This document shows, piece by piece, positions 16,153 through 23,914 of a DNA stretch of 36,484 nt. A program made the position numbers and the translations under genes. The notes under the pieces were generated by a model. The model did no database searches, had not been told where the DNA came from, and saw nothing but the letters and a program-made list of their open reading frames with translations. The stretch's first letter is position 1; each line of letters begins with the position of its first letter. The DNA comes from Minisyncoccota bacterium. Its GTDB lineage: Bacteria > Patescibacteriota > Minisyncoccia > JAHIHE01 > JAGLIN01. The DNA is taken from NCBI GenBank assembly GCA_023143145.1, contig JAGLID010000095.1, positions 1 through 36,484 of the forward strand. The letters run 5' to 3'.

Positions 16153-17550
16153 ATGTTTAAAAAATTTGTAATTTCACTTATATTATTAATAATGATTTTC
16201 GGATTTGGATATTTTTTGTTTAAATCATATCCTAATTTTAGGGCGCCTCAGGTTGAGAATGAGCAAATCGTCGAGGTGGAATTGGAGTTTTGGGGACTTT
16301 GGGATAATTCTGACGATTGGAAAAAAATAATTGAGAAATTTGAAAAGAATACAAATGAGTTTAATGGTCAGAAAGTGAAAGTTAAAATTAATTATACAAA
16401 AAAAGATTTTGCTTCTTATCGAGAAGATATTGAAAAAGCGAAAGAGAAAAATAATAATCCAAACATCTTTTTTGTAAATAACAATTGGTTTAATGATTAT
16501 AAAAACAATTTGGAATCATTGAGTGGAAATATGGCTTACCAAAAGGAGTATGAATTGCTAAGCTATGATGAAGTTTCGGATATTTATTCAGCGAATACTC
16601 TGATTGATTTTGTAGCTGAAAATTTACTTTATAGTATTCCTCTATATACGGACTCTCTTGCTTTGTATTATAATAAGGATTTATTCCAAAAGGCAGGAAT
16701 CGAAAAGCCACCGAAATCGTGGGCAGAGCTTAAAAAGAATGTTATGCGATTAACTGTCTTCGGAAAAAAAGATAGTTTAACTCAATCTGGAGTGGCTTTC
16801 GGAACTGGTGAAAATATCAATCGTTCGTCTGATGTATTGTCTCTTTTGGTAATGCAAGGAGGAGGGAAAGTAATTGATGGCAATGGTAAAATAGACATAA
16901 ACAAAGAAATTGAAGTAAGCACTATAGAGGGTGTTGAAAAAAGAGATCCAGGGAAAAGAGCAATTTCTTTTTATGCTGAATTTTCGGATCCTCAAAAAGA
17001 GATTTATTCATGGAATGCTGATCAGGAAAATTCGGTTCAATCTTTTGCTGATGGAAAATTGGCGATGATGTTCGGATATAGCTATCAAATTCAGAATTTA
17101 TTATCTCTCAACCCCGATTTAAATTATGGAGTTGCACCAATGCCACAGCTTGAAAATTCGACTGTTATAAATTTTTCAAATACTTTTTTTCCCGTTGTTT
17201 CAAAAGATAATAATTGCAAAGTGAATCTTGTAGAGCTTTCTGATAAGGTTGATTGTAGTAAAATTGCTTGGAGTTTTTTGAGTTTTGCAACTAATAAAGA
17301 AAATTCAGAATTATATTTGAATTCAACAAATAAGGCGGCGGCGAGAAAAGATTTGATTCAAAAGCAGACACAAGATAGTAGTCATATTGGTGTTTTCGCT
17401 TCTCAAGCCGAGAGCGCTGTTTCCTATAATAAATTTAGTGATGAGATTGATAATATTTTAGTTAATATGTTAGATGAGATTAATTTAGACCAAGAGAATA
17501 TTGACGAGAAAGTTGACAAAGCCGTTCGAAAAATTGAAGATTTAAAATAA
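16153..17550 (+). CDS. Extracellular solute-binding protein (SBP family 1), membrane-anchored
   Basis: The 465-aa protein is a paralogue of 5921-7309. It has an N-terminal hydrophobic segment (residues 4-23) but no lipobox cysteine, so it is probably held by an uncleaved helix rather than a lipid. The body shows the family core: VELEFWGLWDNSDDW at the start, LLYSIPLYTDSLALYYNKDLF in the middle and KIAWSFLSFATNKEN near the end. The ligand is unknown and no ABC permease or ATPase is adjacent. AAAAGGAA before the ATG is a weak Shine-Dalgarno sequence. The RNase HI gene starts 12 bases after the stop, so the two probably share a transcript. Confidence 0.87.
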   Translation: MFKKFVISLILLIMIFGFGYFLFKSYPNFRAPQVENEQIVEVELEFWGLWDNSDDWKKIIEKFEKNTNEFNGQKVKVKINYTKKDFASYREDIEKAKEKNNNPNIFFVNNNWFNDYKNNLESLSGNMAYQKEYELLSYDEVSDIYSANTLIDFVAENLLYSIPLYTDSLALYYNKDLFQKAGIEKPPKSWAELKKNVMRLTVFGKKDSLTQSGVAFGTGENINRSSDVLSLLVMQGGGKVIDGNGKIDINKEIEVSTIEGVEKRDPGKRAISFYAEFSDPQKEIYSWNADQENSVQSFADGKLAMMFGYSYQIQNLLSLNPDLNYGVAPMPQLENSTVINFSNTFFPVVSKDNNCKVNLVELSDKVDCSKIAWSFLSFATNKENSELYLNSTNKAAARKDLIQKQTQDSSHIGVFASQAESAVSYNKFSDEIDNILVNMLDEINLDQENIDEKVDKAVRKIEDLK

Positions 17551-17562
17551 ATATTAAAATCT

Positions 17563-17982
17563 ATGATAAAATTAGTTACGTTTACTGATGGAGGATCACG
17601 GGGAAATCCTGGACCTGCTGCTTGCGGAGCGGTTATCAAAAGCGAAACAGGAAAAATAATTCTACAAGTTTCGAAATATATTGGAAAAACCACAAATAAT
17701 CAAGCTGAATATGGAGCCTTGATTCTGGCGCTGGAAAAAGTTTTAGAACTTTATAAAAAAGAAAAAAAACAGATTGATTTGAAATGCTATCTCGATAGTG
17801 AACTTGTGGTGAAACAATTGAAAAAAGAATATCGAATGAAAAACGAGGGATTAAAACCACTTTTTTTTCAAGTTTGTGGTTTAATTTTGAATTTCAATTC
17901 CGTAAAGTTTTTCCACATTCCGCGAGAAGAAAATGAATTAGCTGATAAGTTGGTGAACGTTGAGTTGGATAAGAGGAAATAG
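17563..17982 (+). CDS. rnhA: Ribonuclease HI family protein
   Basis: This enzyme cuts the RNA strand of RNA-DNA hybrids. The 139-aa protein carries the four catalytic acidic residues: Asp9 in FTDGGSRGNPGP, Glu49 in NNQAEYGAL, Asp78 in YLDSELV and Asp128 in ENELADKL. The compact form with SRGNPGP and no basic protrusion resembles the archaeal/Bacillus YpdQ-type branch more than E. coli RnhA, so the symbol is by family. It lies 12 bases downstream of the solute-binding protein gene. No clear terminator follows. Confidence 0.88.
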   Translation: MIKLVTFTDGGSRGNPGPAACGAVIKSETGKIILQVSKYIGKTTNNQAEYGALILALEKVLELYKKEKKQIDLKCYLDSELVVKQLKKEYRMKNEGLKPLFFQVCGLILNFNSVKFFHIPREENELADKLVNVELDKRK

Positions 17983-18195
17983 AAAATGAATCACAATTTA
18001 TTAATCTAACCTCGGTTTTTTGGGAGTATGGTTGAAATCTATACAAGTGCAAAGATGGTTTTCTGTCTGGTATTCACTTGTGTGGTTAATATTCGATTGA
18101 ATATAAATCTGCAATGTAGCGGATTTTTTGTTGATTATAGGATGATTTTGTGATAAGGTTGGAGTAGTTAAGCAAATAGAAAATTAATATAGTAA

Positions 18196-18321
18196 AGTTT
18201 TAATACAAATATTATAAATCTATTACAACTTATAGAATCAGGTGGGAAATATGATTTGGACGATGTTGCTTTTGCTATTGAGAAGTGGGGGAAGGAGAAT
18301 GGGCTGAGTTTTTGGAAATAA
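18196..18321 (+). pseudogene. Start-less coding fragment in gene-poor stretch
   Basis: The 413-base gap 17983-18395 contains a 41-codon open stretch after a TAA, with no start codon. It ends with KYDLDDVAFAIEKWGKENG and a TAA at 18319-18321. The composition is protein-like (balanced charged residues, two tryptophans), unlike the flanking AT-rich DNA. I do not recognise the family. Together with the fragment at 18887 it suggests an eroded accessory locus. The rest of the gap shows nothing. Confidence 0.35.
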
Positions 18322-18395
18322 ATTTTTAAGACATGAATCATAAAATTACATTAGAAGAAAAAATAAAAGTGAACGGTAATTTATAAATTATAAAT

Positions 18396-18854
18396 ATGAT
18401 GGAAACTATTATTAATAGCGAAGCGTTCTTAATTGTTATATCTGGAGTTTTGATTTTCATATCTCAAAAGTTAGCTTCTCAATTATGGATTTCGCCAGTC
18501 GTTGATTTTAAAAAATGTTTAGCAAAGATAGAAACGCTTTTGAATAGATATGCTTTTTTATGTAAGTATGAATATAGTTCTAATGATAGTAATGATTCTG
18601 AAGTAGAATATTTTCGAAAAGAATTAAGAGATATGGTTTCAGAAATGCTTGGTTGCTATTATATTTTACCTTACCTAGAAAGGTTTTGGCTTAAAAATAT
18701 TAGAAAAATTGATATTCATAAAGCAAAATCAGAAATGTTTATACTGTCATCTTTTGTTAGTACTCGTAAAGATGTTTTGAAGGACAAAGCACAAGCAAAA
18801 ACCTCGGTAGAAAAAATCTCTAAATATCTTAATTTTTCGCAAATTAAGATATAA
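18396..18854 (+). CDS. Hypothetical membrane-anchored protein
   Basis: The 152-aa protein has one N-terminal hydrophobic helix (about residues 9-30, AFLIVISGVLIFISQKLA) and a soluble part of about 120 residues that looks helical and charged. The overall plan (helix, then WISPVVDFKK, then a long helical domain ending KAKSEMFILSS) resembles uncharacterised small membrane proteins from mobile or defence-like regions, but I cannot name a family. It sits between two coding fragments, one of them hsdS-like, so it may belong to an acquired island. The ORF begins with two ATG codons in a row, and no Shine-Dalgarno sequence is seen. Confidence 0.65.
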   Translation: MMETIINSEAFLIVISGVLIFISQKLASQLWISPVVDFKKCLAKIETLLNRYAFLCKYEYSSNDSNDSEVEYFRKELRDMVSEMLGCYYILPYLERFWLKNIRKIDIHKAKSEMFILSSFVSTRKDVLKDKAQAKTSVEKISKYLNFSQIKI

Positions 18855-18886
18855 GATGGCAGATATGTGAAATTAAATGAATTATT

Positions 18887-19000
18887 ATGCCTCAAATTTC
18901 AATTATAAAAAAATCAGACATTCAAGAAGCGTGTGGGTTTGATGTGGATTATAGTTCGATAAAAGAATTTAAATCTCAACTTAATTTTCGTGATAAATAA
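18887..19000 (+). pseudogene. Remnant of type I restriction specificity gene (hsdS-like N-terminus)
   Basis: A 37-codon frame starts MPQISIIKKSDIQEA and continues with FDVDY. This resembles the typical N-terminus of HsdS specificity subunits (MP.(V/I)S.IKKS.(I/L)..A.RFDAEY). It stops at TAA where a real HsdS would run on for about 400 residues. No hsdM or hsdR is nearby. I read it as a relic of a lost restriction-modification locus; the similarity is recalled, not searched. Confidence 0.4.
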
Positions 19001-19007
19001 AACTTGC

Positions 19008-19229
19008 TATAATCGAAGCAGGTTTTGAATTAGATGTTTATTATTTTCCATAACCCGCTATCTGATTTTTATAGTTTGGGTTAAAATATTTAGATAGATG
19101 GAGTCTAACGTATTGAAATTGTTCAGGGTTCAGGTCAGAGACACTGAACAAACAATAGTATTAGCGTAAGCTGAAGATTATCTCGATGTATTTTTTTTCT
19201 AAGCATCGATTCATTAGAATCGTTTTTTT
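19008..19229 (+). ncRNA. Possible small RNA with terminator
   Basis: The gene-free stretch 19001-19362 opens with an extended -10 (TGC-TATAAT, -10 at 19008-19013) but no good -35. Two hairpins follow: AACCC-CTAT/ATAG-GGGTT (19052-19082) and TTGTTCAG/CTGAACAA (19119-19151, perfect 8 bp). A strong intrinsic terminator ends the stretch at 19207-19229. The predicted product is about 210 bases from near 19020. Evidence is weaker than for the RNA at 14423. It could instead be the untranslated remains of the hsdS-like locus. Beyond 19229 I see nothing up to the glycosyltransferase start. Confidence 0.35.
19207..19229 (+). terminator. Intrinsic terminator
   Basis: CGATTC-ATTA-GAATCG is followed by seven T. 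It insulates the glycan cluster that starts at 19363 from upstream transcription. Confidence 0.85.
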
Positions 19230-19362
19230 GATGCGAATTTTTAAAAGTTGGACTATTTATAAAGCTGGTTAATTTATTATGTCAGAATTTATTATATTTA
19301 AACTATAAATTGCTTTAAAATATCCATATGTTATTATTACAACATATTAGTCACTAAATAAA

Positions 19363-20460
19363 ATGAAAATTGCACTGGTTCATGATTATCTTGTACAATA
19401 TGGAGGAGCTGAAAGAGTTTTGGAGGCTTTTACGGAGATTTTTCCGAAGGCTCCGATTTTTACGATGGTGTATGATAAAAAATTGATGGGCGGTGCTTTT
19501 GAGAATAAAAAAATCAAAACTTCTTTTTTGCAGAAAATTCCTTTTGTCGGATCTCATCACCGACTTTTTCCGCTCTTGATGCCGATGGCGATTGAACAAT
19601 TTGACTTGTCGGAATTTGATGTTGTGCTTTCAGATTCAAATAGTTATGCTAAAGGGATAATTACGAATCCAAATACTTTACACATTACATATTGTCACAC
19701 ACCGATGAGGTATGCTTGGGATGATTGTCATAAATATTTGCGAGAGTTTAAATATTCAAAGTTGACCAAAAAACTTGTTCCTTTTGCGATGAATTATATT
19801 AGGTTGTGGGATAAGATTTCTGCTGATAGGCCAGATGTATATATTGCCAATTCAAATTTTGTTTCAACGCGAATAAAAAAGTATTATCATAAAGATTCTG
19901 TCGTTATTAATCCTCCCGTTAGTATGGATAATTTTCATATTGCAGAAGAAGTTGGAGATTATTATTTGATGACTGGGAGAGCACTTCCATATAAAAGATT
20001 TGATATAGCTATTAAAGCGTTTAATAAGTTAGGTCTTTCGTTGAAAATTATTGGCAAGGGTCCTGAAATGGACAAGTTGAAAAAAATTGCCAAAAGTAAT
20101 GTTGAATTTTTGGGATATCTTGATGACAAAGATACAAGTGAACACTTTTCGAAATGCAAGGCTTTTATTTTTCCGCCTGAAGAGGATTTTGGAATCACTC
20201 CGCTAGAAGCAATGGCCTCAGGTAGACCTGTGATTGCATTTGGAGGAGGAGGAGCGCTTGAAACTGTGGTTGAAAATAAAACCGGATTATTTTTTTCTGA
20301 GCAAACAGTTGATTCAATCGTGGATGTAATAAAAGATTTTGATAGCAAAAAATTTGATTCAGAAGAAATTCGAGAGCATGCTATGAAATTTGATAAAGAA
20401 ATTTTTAAGGAAAAAATTAGAAAATTTATTGAAAAGAGATATGAGGAGTTTAAATGCTAA
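19363..20460 (+). CDS. Glycosyltransferase family 4 (mannosyltransferase-like)
   Basis: The 365-aa GT-B enzyme has the GT4 landmarks. The N-terminal glycine loop is VHDYLVQYGGAERVLEAF, the linker is MTGRALPYKRFDIAIKAF, and the E-x7-E motif is Glu274 to Glu282 (EDFGITPLE), which binds the nucleotide-sugar donor. The HTPMRYAWD segment (about residues 112-120) is typical of WbaZ/mannosyltransferase-like members. It probably adds a sugar to a lipid-linked glycan at the cytoplasmic face. The next gene (Wzz-like) starts 10 bases after its stop, indicating co-transcription. Donor and acceptor cannot be assigned. Confidence 0.9.
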   Translation: MKIALVHDYLVQYGGAERVLEAFTEIFPKAPIFTMVYDKKLMGGAFENKKIKTSFLQKIPFVGSHHRLFPLLMPMAIEQFDLSEFDVVLSDSNSYAKGIITNPNTLHITYCHTPMRYAWDDCHKYLREFKYSKLTKKLVPFAMNYIRLWDKISADRPDVYIANSNFVSTRIKKYYHKDSVVINPPVSMDNFHIAEEVGDYYLMTGRALPYKRFDIAIKAFNKLGLSLKIIGKGPEMDKLKKIAKSNVEFLGYLDDKDTSEHFSKCKAFIFPPEEDFGITPLEAMASGRPVIAFGGGGALETVVENKTGLFFSEQTVDSIVDVIKDFDSKKFDSEEIREHAMKFDKEIFKEKIRKFIEKRYEEFKC

Positions 20461-20470
20461 ATCTAAATTT

Positions 20471-21079
20471 ATGGAATTAAAAGAATATATAAAAATTATG
20501 AAAAAGGAAAGTAAGCTGATATTTGTTATTGCTTTTATAGTTACCTTTTCAACATTATTATTTTCAATTTTACAACCAAACAGATATGAAACATCTTTAT
20601 CTTTGCTTATAAGTAAAGATAAATCTCAACAAACAGATGAATTTAAATATGATGGTTATTATTCCTTAGAATCAAGTGAAAAAATTGCTGATTCAATTGT
20701 TCAGTGGGTAAAAAGTCCGGAGCTTGTTAATGCAGTCTATATAAAGGCAGAAGTTGATGGAGGATTTGGAAATTTGAAAAGTTATACAAAAAAATTTAAC
20801 GCTATAAAAATGTCTTCTCAATATATTGAGGTAAAGTTTGAGACGAATAATATTGAAGAAGCGGAGAAAATTTCTGTCGCAGTTATTAGCGAAGTGAGTA
20901 ATAAGGTGGCAAAATTGAAAAATGATAGTGAAGGAGATATTGCTTTTTTGATAAGTAATGAAAAACCGATAATCATTCAGAAACAGAAAAATATATTGTT
21001 AAATTCTATTATAGGGTTCATTTCGGGAATGTTTCTGGGAATGTTTTATATATTTTTTAGGAGATATTTTTCGAGGTAG
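20471..21079 (+). CDS. Wzz-like polysaccharide chain-length/co-polymerase protein
   Basis: I start at ATG 20471 (202 aa), because the ORF-track start at 20390 lies inside the preceding gene and its 27 extra residues are a shifted reading of that gene. The layout is that of Wzz/PCP proteins. A short cytoplasmic N-terminus is followed by helix 1 (about residues 19-38), a periplasm-type domain of about 130 residues (YETSLSLLIS...), and helix 2 near the C-terminus (GFISGMFLGMFYIFF) ending in basic residues. It lacks the tyrosine-kinase domain fused in some Gram-positive-type systems. It probably sets glycan length together with the flanking glycosyltransferases. The mature domain is shorter than in E. 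coli Wzz. Confidence 0.78.
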   Translation: MELKEYIKIMKKESKLIFVIAFIVTFSTLLFSILQPNRYETSLSLLISKDKSQQTDEFKYDGYYSLESSEKIADSIVQWVKSPELVNAVYIKAEVDGGFGNLKSYTKKFNAIKMSSQYIEVKFETNNIEEAEKISVAVISEVSNKVAKLKNDSEGDIAFLISNEKPIIIQKQKNILLNSIIGFISGMFLGMFYIFFRRYFSR

Positions 21080-21100
21080 AAATTGATTTGATAATTTATA

Positions 21101-21126
21101 TTGTCACTCTACGGAGTTTATGACAA
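21101..21126. repeat. Hairpin element after wzz-like gene (dispersed-repeat-like)
   Basis: TTGTCA-CTC-TACG-GAG-TTTA-TGACAA folds into a hairpin with one 4-base bulge. The sequence CTCTACGGAGTTTATGAC resembles CTCTGAGGAGTATATGAC at 26403-26422, again just past a gene end. No clear T-run follows on the plus strand. Confidence 0.45.
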
Positions 21127-21143
21127 TAATATAATCATAACTT

Positions 21144-22286
21144 ATGATAATCGGAATTGATATTCGAATGTTGGCTCGTGGGACGAGATCTGGCATTGAA
21201 GAATATACAATCAATTTGCTTTCAAATATGTTGAAGCTGGATAATAATATTCAGTTTAAGCTTTTTTATAATGGATATAAAAAAGTTGATTTGGAGTATG
21301 ACTTCTTGAAGCTTTCAAATGTACAGTTGAAAGAATTTAAAATTCCGAATCGATTGCTTGATTTCTCTTTTCAATATTTCGGTTATCCGAAGGTTGATAA
21401 GCTACTTGGCGGTGTTGATGTTTTTTTCTCACCGCATATATTTTCTTCAGCCGTTTCAAAGAACTGTAAAACTGTCACAACTTTTCACGATCTGAGTTTT
21501 GAAAATCATCGGGAGTTTTATTCGGCTTCAAAAAATTATTGGCATTTTTCAATGAATCCAAAAAAACAAGCTCGAAAATCTGGAAAAATTATTGCGGTTT
21601 CAAATTCAACGAAAGAAGATCTAATGAAAATTTATAAAATTAATACGAAGAAAATTAAAGTTGTCTATTCTGGAATAAATTCATTATCAAGTATCGAGTA
21701 TTCAAAATCAAGTATTTCGGAAATTAAAAAGAAATATAACTTACCTGAAAATTATATTTTATATCTTGGAACGATAGAGCCGAGAAAAAACATAATTGGA
21801 ATAATTCGGGCATTTGAAGAATTGAAAAAATATAATACAAAAAAGAATTATAAACTTGTAATCGCTGGCTCAAGAGGATGGCTCTGTAAAGATGTTTTTG
21901 AGGTTGCAAAAAATTCTGCTGTTATGAATGATATTATTTTTACGGGATTTATTGATGATGATGATAAATCAATATTGTATAAGTTGGCTGATATTTTTGT
22001 TTATCCGTCTTTTTATGAAGGTTTTGGTTTTCCACCTCTGGAAGCAATGCAAAATACAACGCCAGTAATTACCTCGAATTTTTCTTCGCTTCCTGAAGCA
22101 GTCGGAGATGCAGCAATTACGGTCAATCCATATAATATTGATGAACTTGCTCGAGCGATGAAAGATTTATTGGGTGATGAAAATTTAAGAAATAATTTAA
22201 TCGAAAAAGGGATTAAACAGACAAAAAAATTCTCTTGGCAGAAATGTGCAGAAGAGACATTAGATGTTTTGAAGTCGACAAGATAG
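21144..22286 (+). CDS. Glycosyltransferase family 4
   Basis: The 380-aa GT-B enzyme begins IGIDIRMLARGTRSGIEEYTI, the glycine-rich acceptor loop of GT4 proteins. It contains the interdomain LYLGTIEPRKNIIGIIRAF (donor phosphate contact region) and E-x7-E at Glu292 and Glu300 (EGFGFPPLE). It shares this plan and much sequence with the third enzyme (22682), so the two are probably paralogues. No membrane segment is seen; it likely works at the inner membrane surface on a lipid-linked acceptor. It follows the Wzz-like gene after 64 bases. The donor sugar is unknown. Confidence 0.9.
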   Translation: MIIGIDIRMLARGTRSGIEEYTINLLSNMLKLDNNIQFKLFYNGYKKVDLEYDFLKLSNVQLKEFKIPNRLLDFSFQYFGYPKVDKLLGGVDVFFSPHIFSSAVSKNCKTVTTFHDLSFENHREFYSASKNYWHFSMNPKKQARKSGKIIAVSNSTKEDLMKIYKINTKKIKVVYSGINSLSSIEYSKSSISEIKKKYNLPENYILYLGTIEPRKNIIGIIRAFEELKKYNTKKNYKLVIAGSRGWLCKDVFEVAKNSAVMNDIIFTGFIDDDDKSILYKLADIFVYPSFYEGFGFPPLEAMQNTTPVITSNFSSLPEAVGDAAITVNPYNIDELARAMKDLLGDENLRNNLIEKGIKQTKKFSWQKCAEETLDVLKSTR

Positions 22287-22294
22287 GTTTTAAG

Positions 22295-22320
22295 CAAAAA
22301 AAATCTGAAATTAATCAGAA
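22295..22320 (-). terminator. Intrinsic terminator of minus-strand relic
   Basis: On the minus strand, TCTGA-TTAATT-TCAGA is followed by eight T. It lies directly past the stop of the 22324-22557 frame, suggesting that frame was once a transcribed gene. The plus strand lacks a T-run here. Confidence 0.55.
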
Positions 22321-22323
22321 AAT

Positions 22324-22557
22324 TTATGTTTGAGAACATAGTGTCCATGGAAGATAGACTGATGCTCCTATTGCTATTAATGTTATTCCTATTCCTTCCC
22401 ACATATGGGTGATGTTTTCTTCTAATAAAGAAAATATAAGCATACCTGAGAGAAAAGAGACTACAGAAATAGCCGGTTTTATTTTATTGATATTTGTTTT
22501 AATCGTCAAATTTATCCCTTCTTTTAAGAGCATACAATAAATCTTGAAATGTGACAA
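22324..22557 (-). pseudogene. C-terminal relic of an EamA-type transporter
   Basis: The frame (77 codons) has a central part, KIKPAISVVSFLSGMLIFSL, followed by EENITHMWEGIGITLIAIGA. This matches the last two helices of EamA/DMT permeases, including the conserved Glu after helix 9. The same region in the intact gene at 387-1277 reads KRIKASVASYLSYIE...NENLTWNIIIGGILII. The first 20 residues are unrelated, and the other eight helices are missing, with nothing similar upstream. A few residues also seem lost between the helices. A terminator follows its stop. I read it as a truncated remnant, though a small protein made from it cannot be excluded. Confidence 0.45.
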
Positions 22558-22607
22558 GGTAAAATTTGTTATTTTGAACGATGGTGGTGGGGTCTGAAGT
22601 ATTTACA

Positions 22608-22637
22608 ATAGCAAATATATATAGTTTTTGCTATAAT
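22608..22637 (+). promoter_or_regulatory. Extended -10 promoter with overlapping inverted repeat
   Basis: TGC-TATAAT (-10 at 22632-22637) lies 45 bases before the ATG at 22682. ATAGCAA (22608-22614) and TTGCTAT (22628-22634) form a 7-base inverted repeat with a 13-base spacer, overlapping the -10 and filling the place of the missing -35. This could be an operator for a repressor; that is inference. Confidence 0.4.
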
Positions 22638-22681
22638 CAGAAAATAAATAAAGCTATTAACACTTTAAGAAAACATAACTT

Positions 22682-23827
22682 ATGAAAATCAAGCCAAAAA
22701 CAATCGGGATTGATGCGAGGATGTATGGATATGCGCAAACTGGAATTGGAAATTATATTCGACATCTTTTGAAATATATATTTGAACAAGATACAGAAAA
22801 TAATTATGTAATATTTTTGATGTCGAAGGAATTCGATGATTTTGTTATACTTAGTGATAGAGTTCGAAAAGTGAAGGTTTCAGCAAAGTGGTATAGCTGG
22901 CAAGAGCAATTGTTATTTCCATTTCAGTTATACAAAGAAAAATTAGACTTGATGCATTTTACACATTTTAATTCTTCGATATTATATTTTGGAAAAACAA
23001 TTGTGACAATTCATGACGTGACACCTTTCTTCTTTCCAGGACACAAGATGAAGTCCTTGATAAGAAGAATTGGATTTCGAGCGGTGTTTTTTTCTTCAGT
23101 TAAAAAAGCGAAGAGAGTTATTGCCGTATCTGCCAGTACAAAGAATGATATTGTAAAGCATTTCAAAATTAAGGAAAATAAAATTAGAGTTGTTTATGAG
23201 GGGGCTGATGAGCAGTTTCGAGTTATTAATAATTGTGAAGAAATTGAAATATTTAAGAAAAAATATAATATTACCAAGCCTTTTATTTTTTATACTGGAG
23301 TTTGGCGAAATCATAAAAATCTCGTAGGGCTTATTAAAGCTTTTGGAATTTTGAAAAATAGATACAAATTAAACTATAAACTTGTTCTCGGCGGTAAAGA
23401 AGATTCATATTATCCAGAAGTGAGAAAGACTTGGGAAAACCTGATGCTTGAAAATGAGATTATTAGACCTGGTTTTATTGACCAAGCTGATTTATCTTTA
23501 TTCTACAATGCGGCAAAAGTGTTTGTGATTCCATCTTTTTACGAAGGATTTGGTTTAATTGGGCTTGAGGCGATGGCTTGCGGAACTCCAGTGGTTTCTT
23601 CAAATACAACAAGTTTGCCAGAAGTTCTGGGGGCGGCGGCGGTCTATTTTGATCCAAAAAATACAGAAGAAATTGCGGAAAAAATAAAACTGGTTTTAAC
23701 TGATAAAAAGTTGTATAATAAGCAGAGAGAAAAAGGTTTTCAGCAGCTTGAAAAATATAGTTGGGGAAAGATGGGCAATGAGACGATGGAAATTTATGAT
23801 GAGATTTTGAATCCGTTGGTTGGCTGA
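22682..23827 (+). CDS. Glycosyltransferase family 4
   Basis: The 381-aa GT-B enzyme starts IGIDARMYGYAQTGIGNYIRH. It has the linker FYTGVWRNHKNLVGLIKAF and E-x7-E at Glu288 and Glu296 (EGFGLIGLE), then ACGTPVVSSNTTSLPEVLG, the donor-binding helix and loop. It is similar in plan to 21144-22286. A short run of GCG codons (GAAAVYF, about 23630-23645) gives an unusually G-rich patch in this AT-rich genome. It has its own promoter upstream, separate from the first three cluster genes, and ends in TGA. The sugar specificity is unknown. Confidence 0.9.
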   Translation: MKIKPKTIGIDARMYGYAQTGIGNYIRHLLKYIFEQDTENNYVIFLMSKEFDDFVILSDRVRKVKVSAKWYSWQEQLLFPFQLYKEKLDLMHFTHFNSSILYFGKTIVTIHDVTPFFFPGHKMKSLIRRIGFRAVFFSSVKKAKRVIAVSASTKNDIVKHFKIKENKIRVVYEGADEQFRVINNCEEIEIFKKKYNITKPFIFYTGVWRNHKNLVGLIKAFGILKNRYKLNYKLVLGGKEDSYYPEVRKTWENLMLENEIIRPGFIDQADLSLFYNAAKVFVIPSFYEGFGLIGLEAMACGTPVVSSNTTSLPEVLGAAAVYFDPKNTEEIAEKIKLVLTDKKLYNKQREKGFQQLEKYSWGKMGNETMEIYDEILNPLVG

Positions 23828-23914
23828 TAGAATGATATTTTTTTCAAAATTAGGTGAACAGAAAAGAATTTTATATGCAGTTTTTTGAAAATTAATTAAA
23901 ATATATTTCAAACG

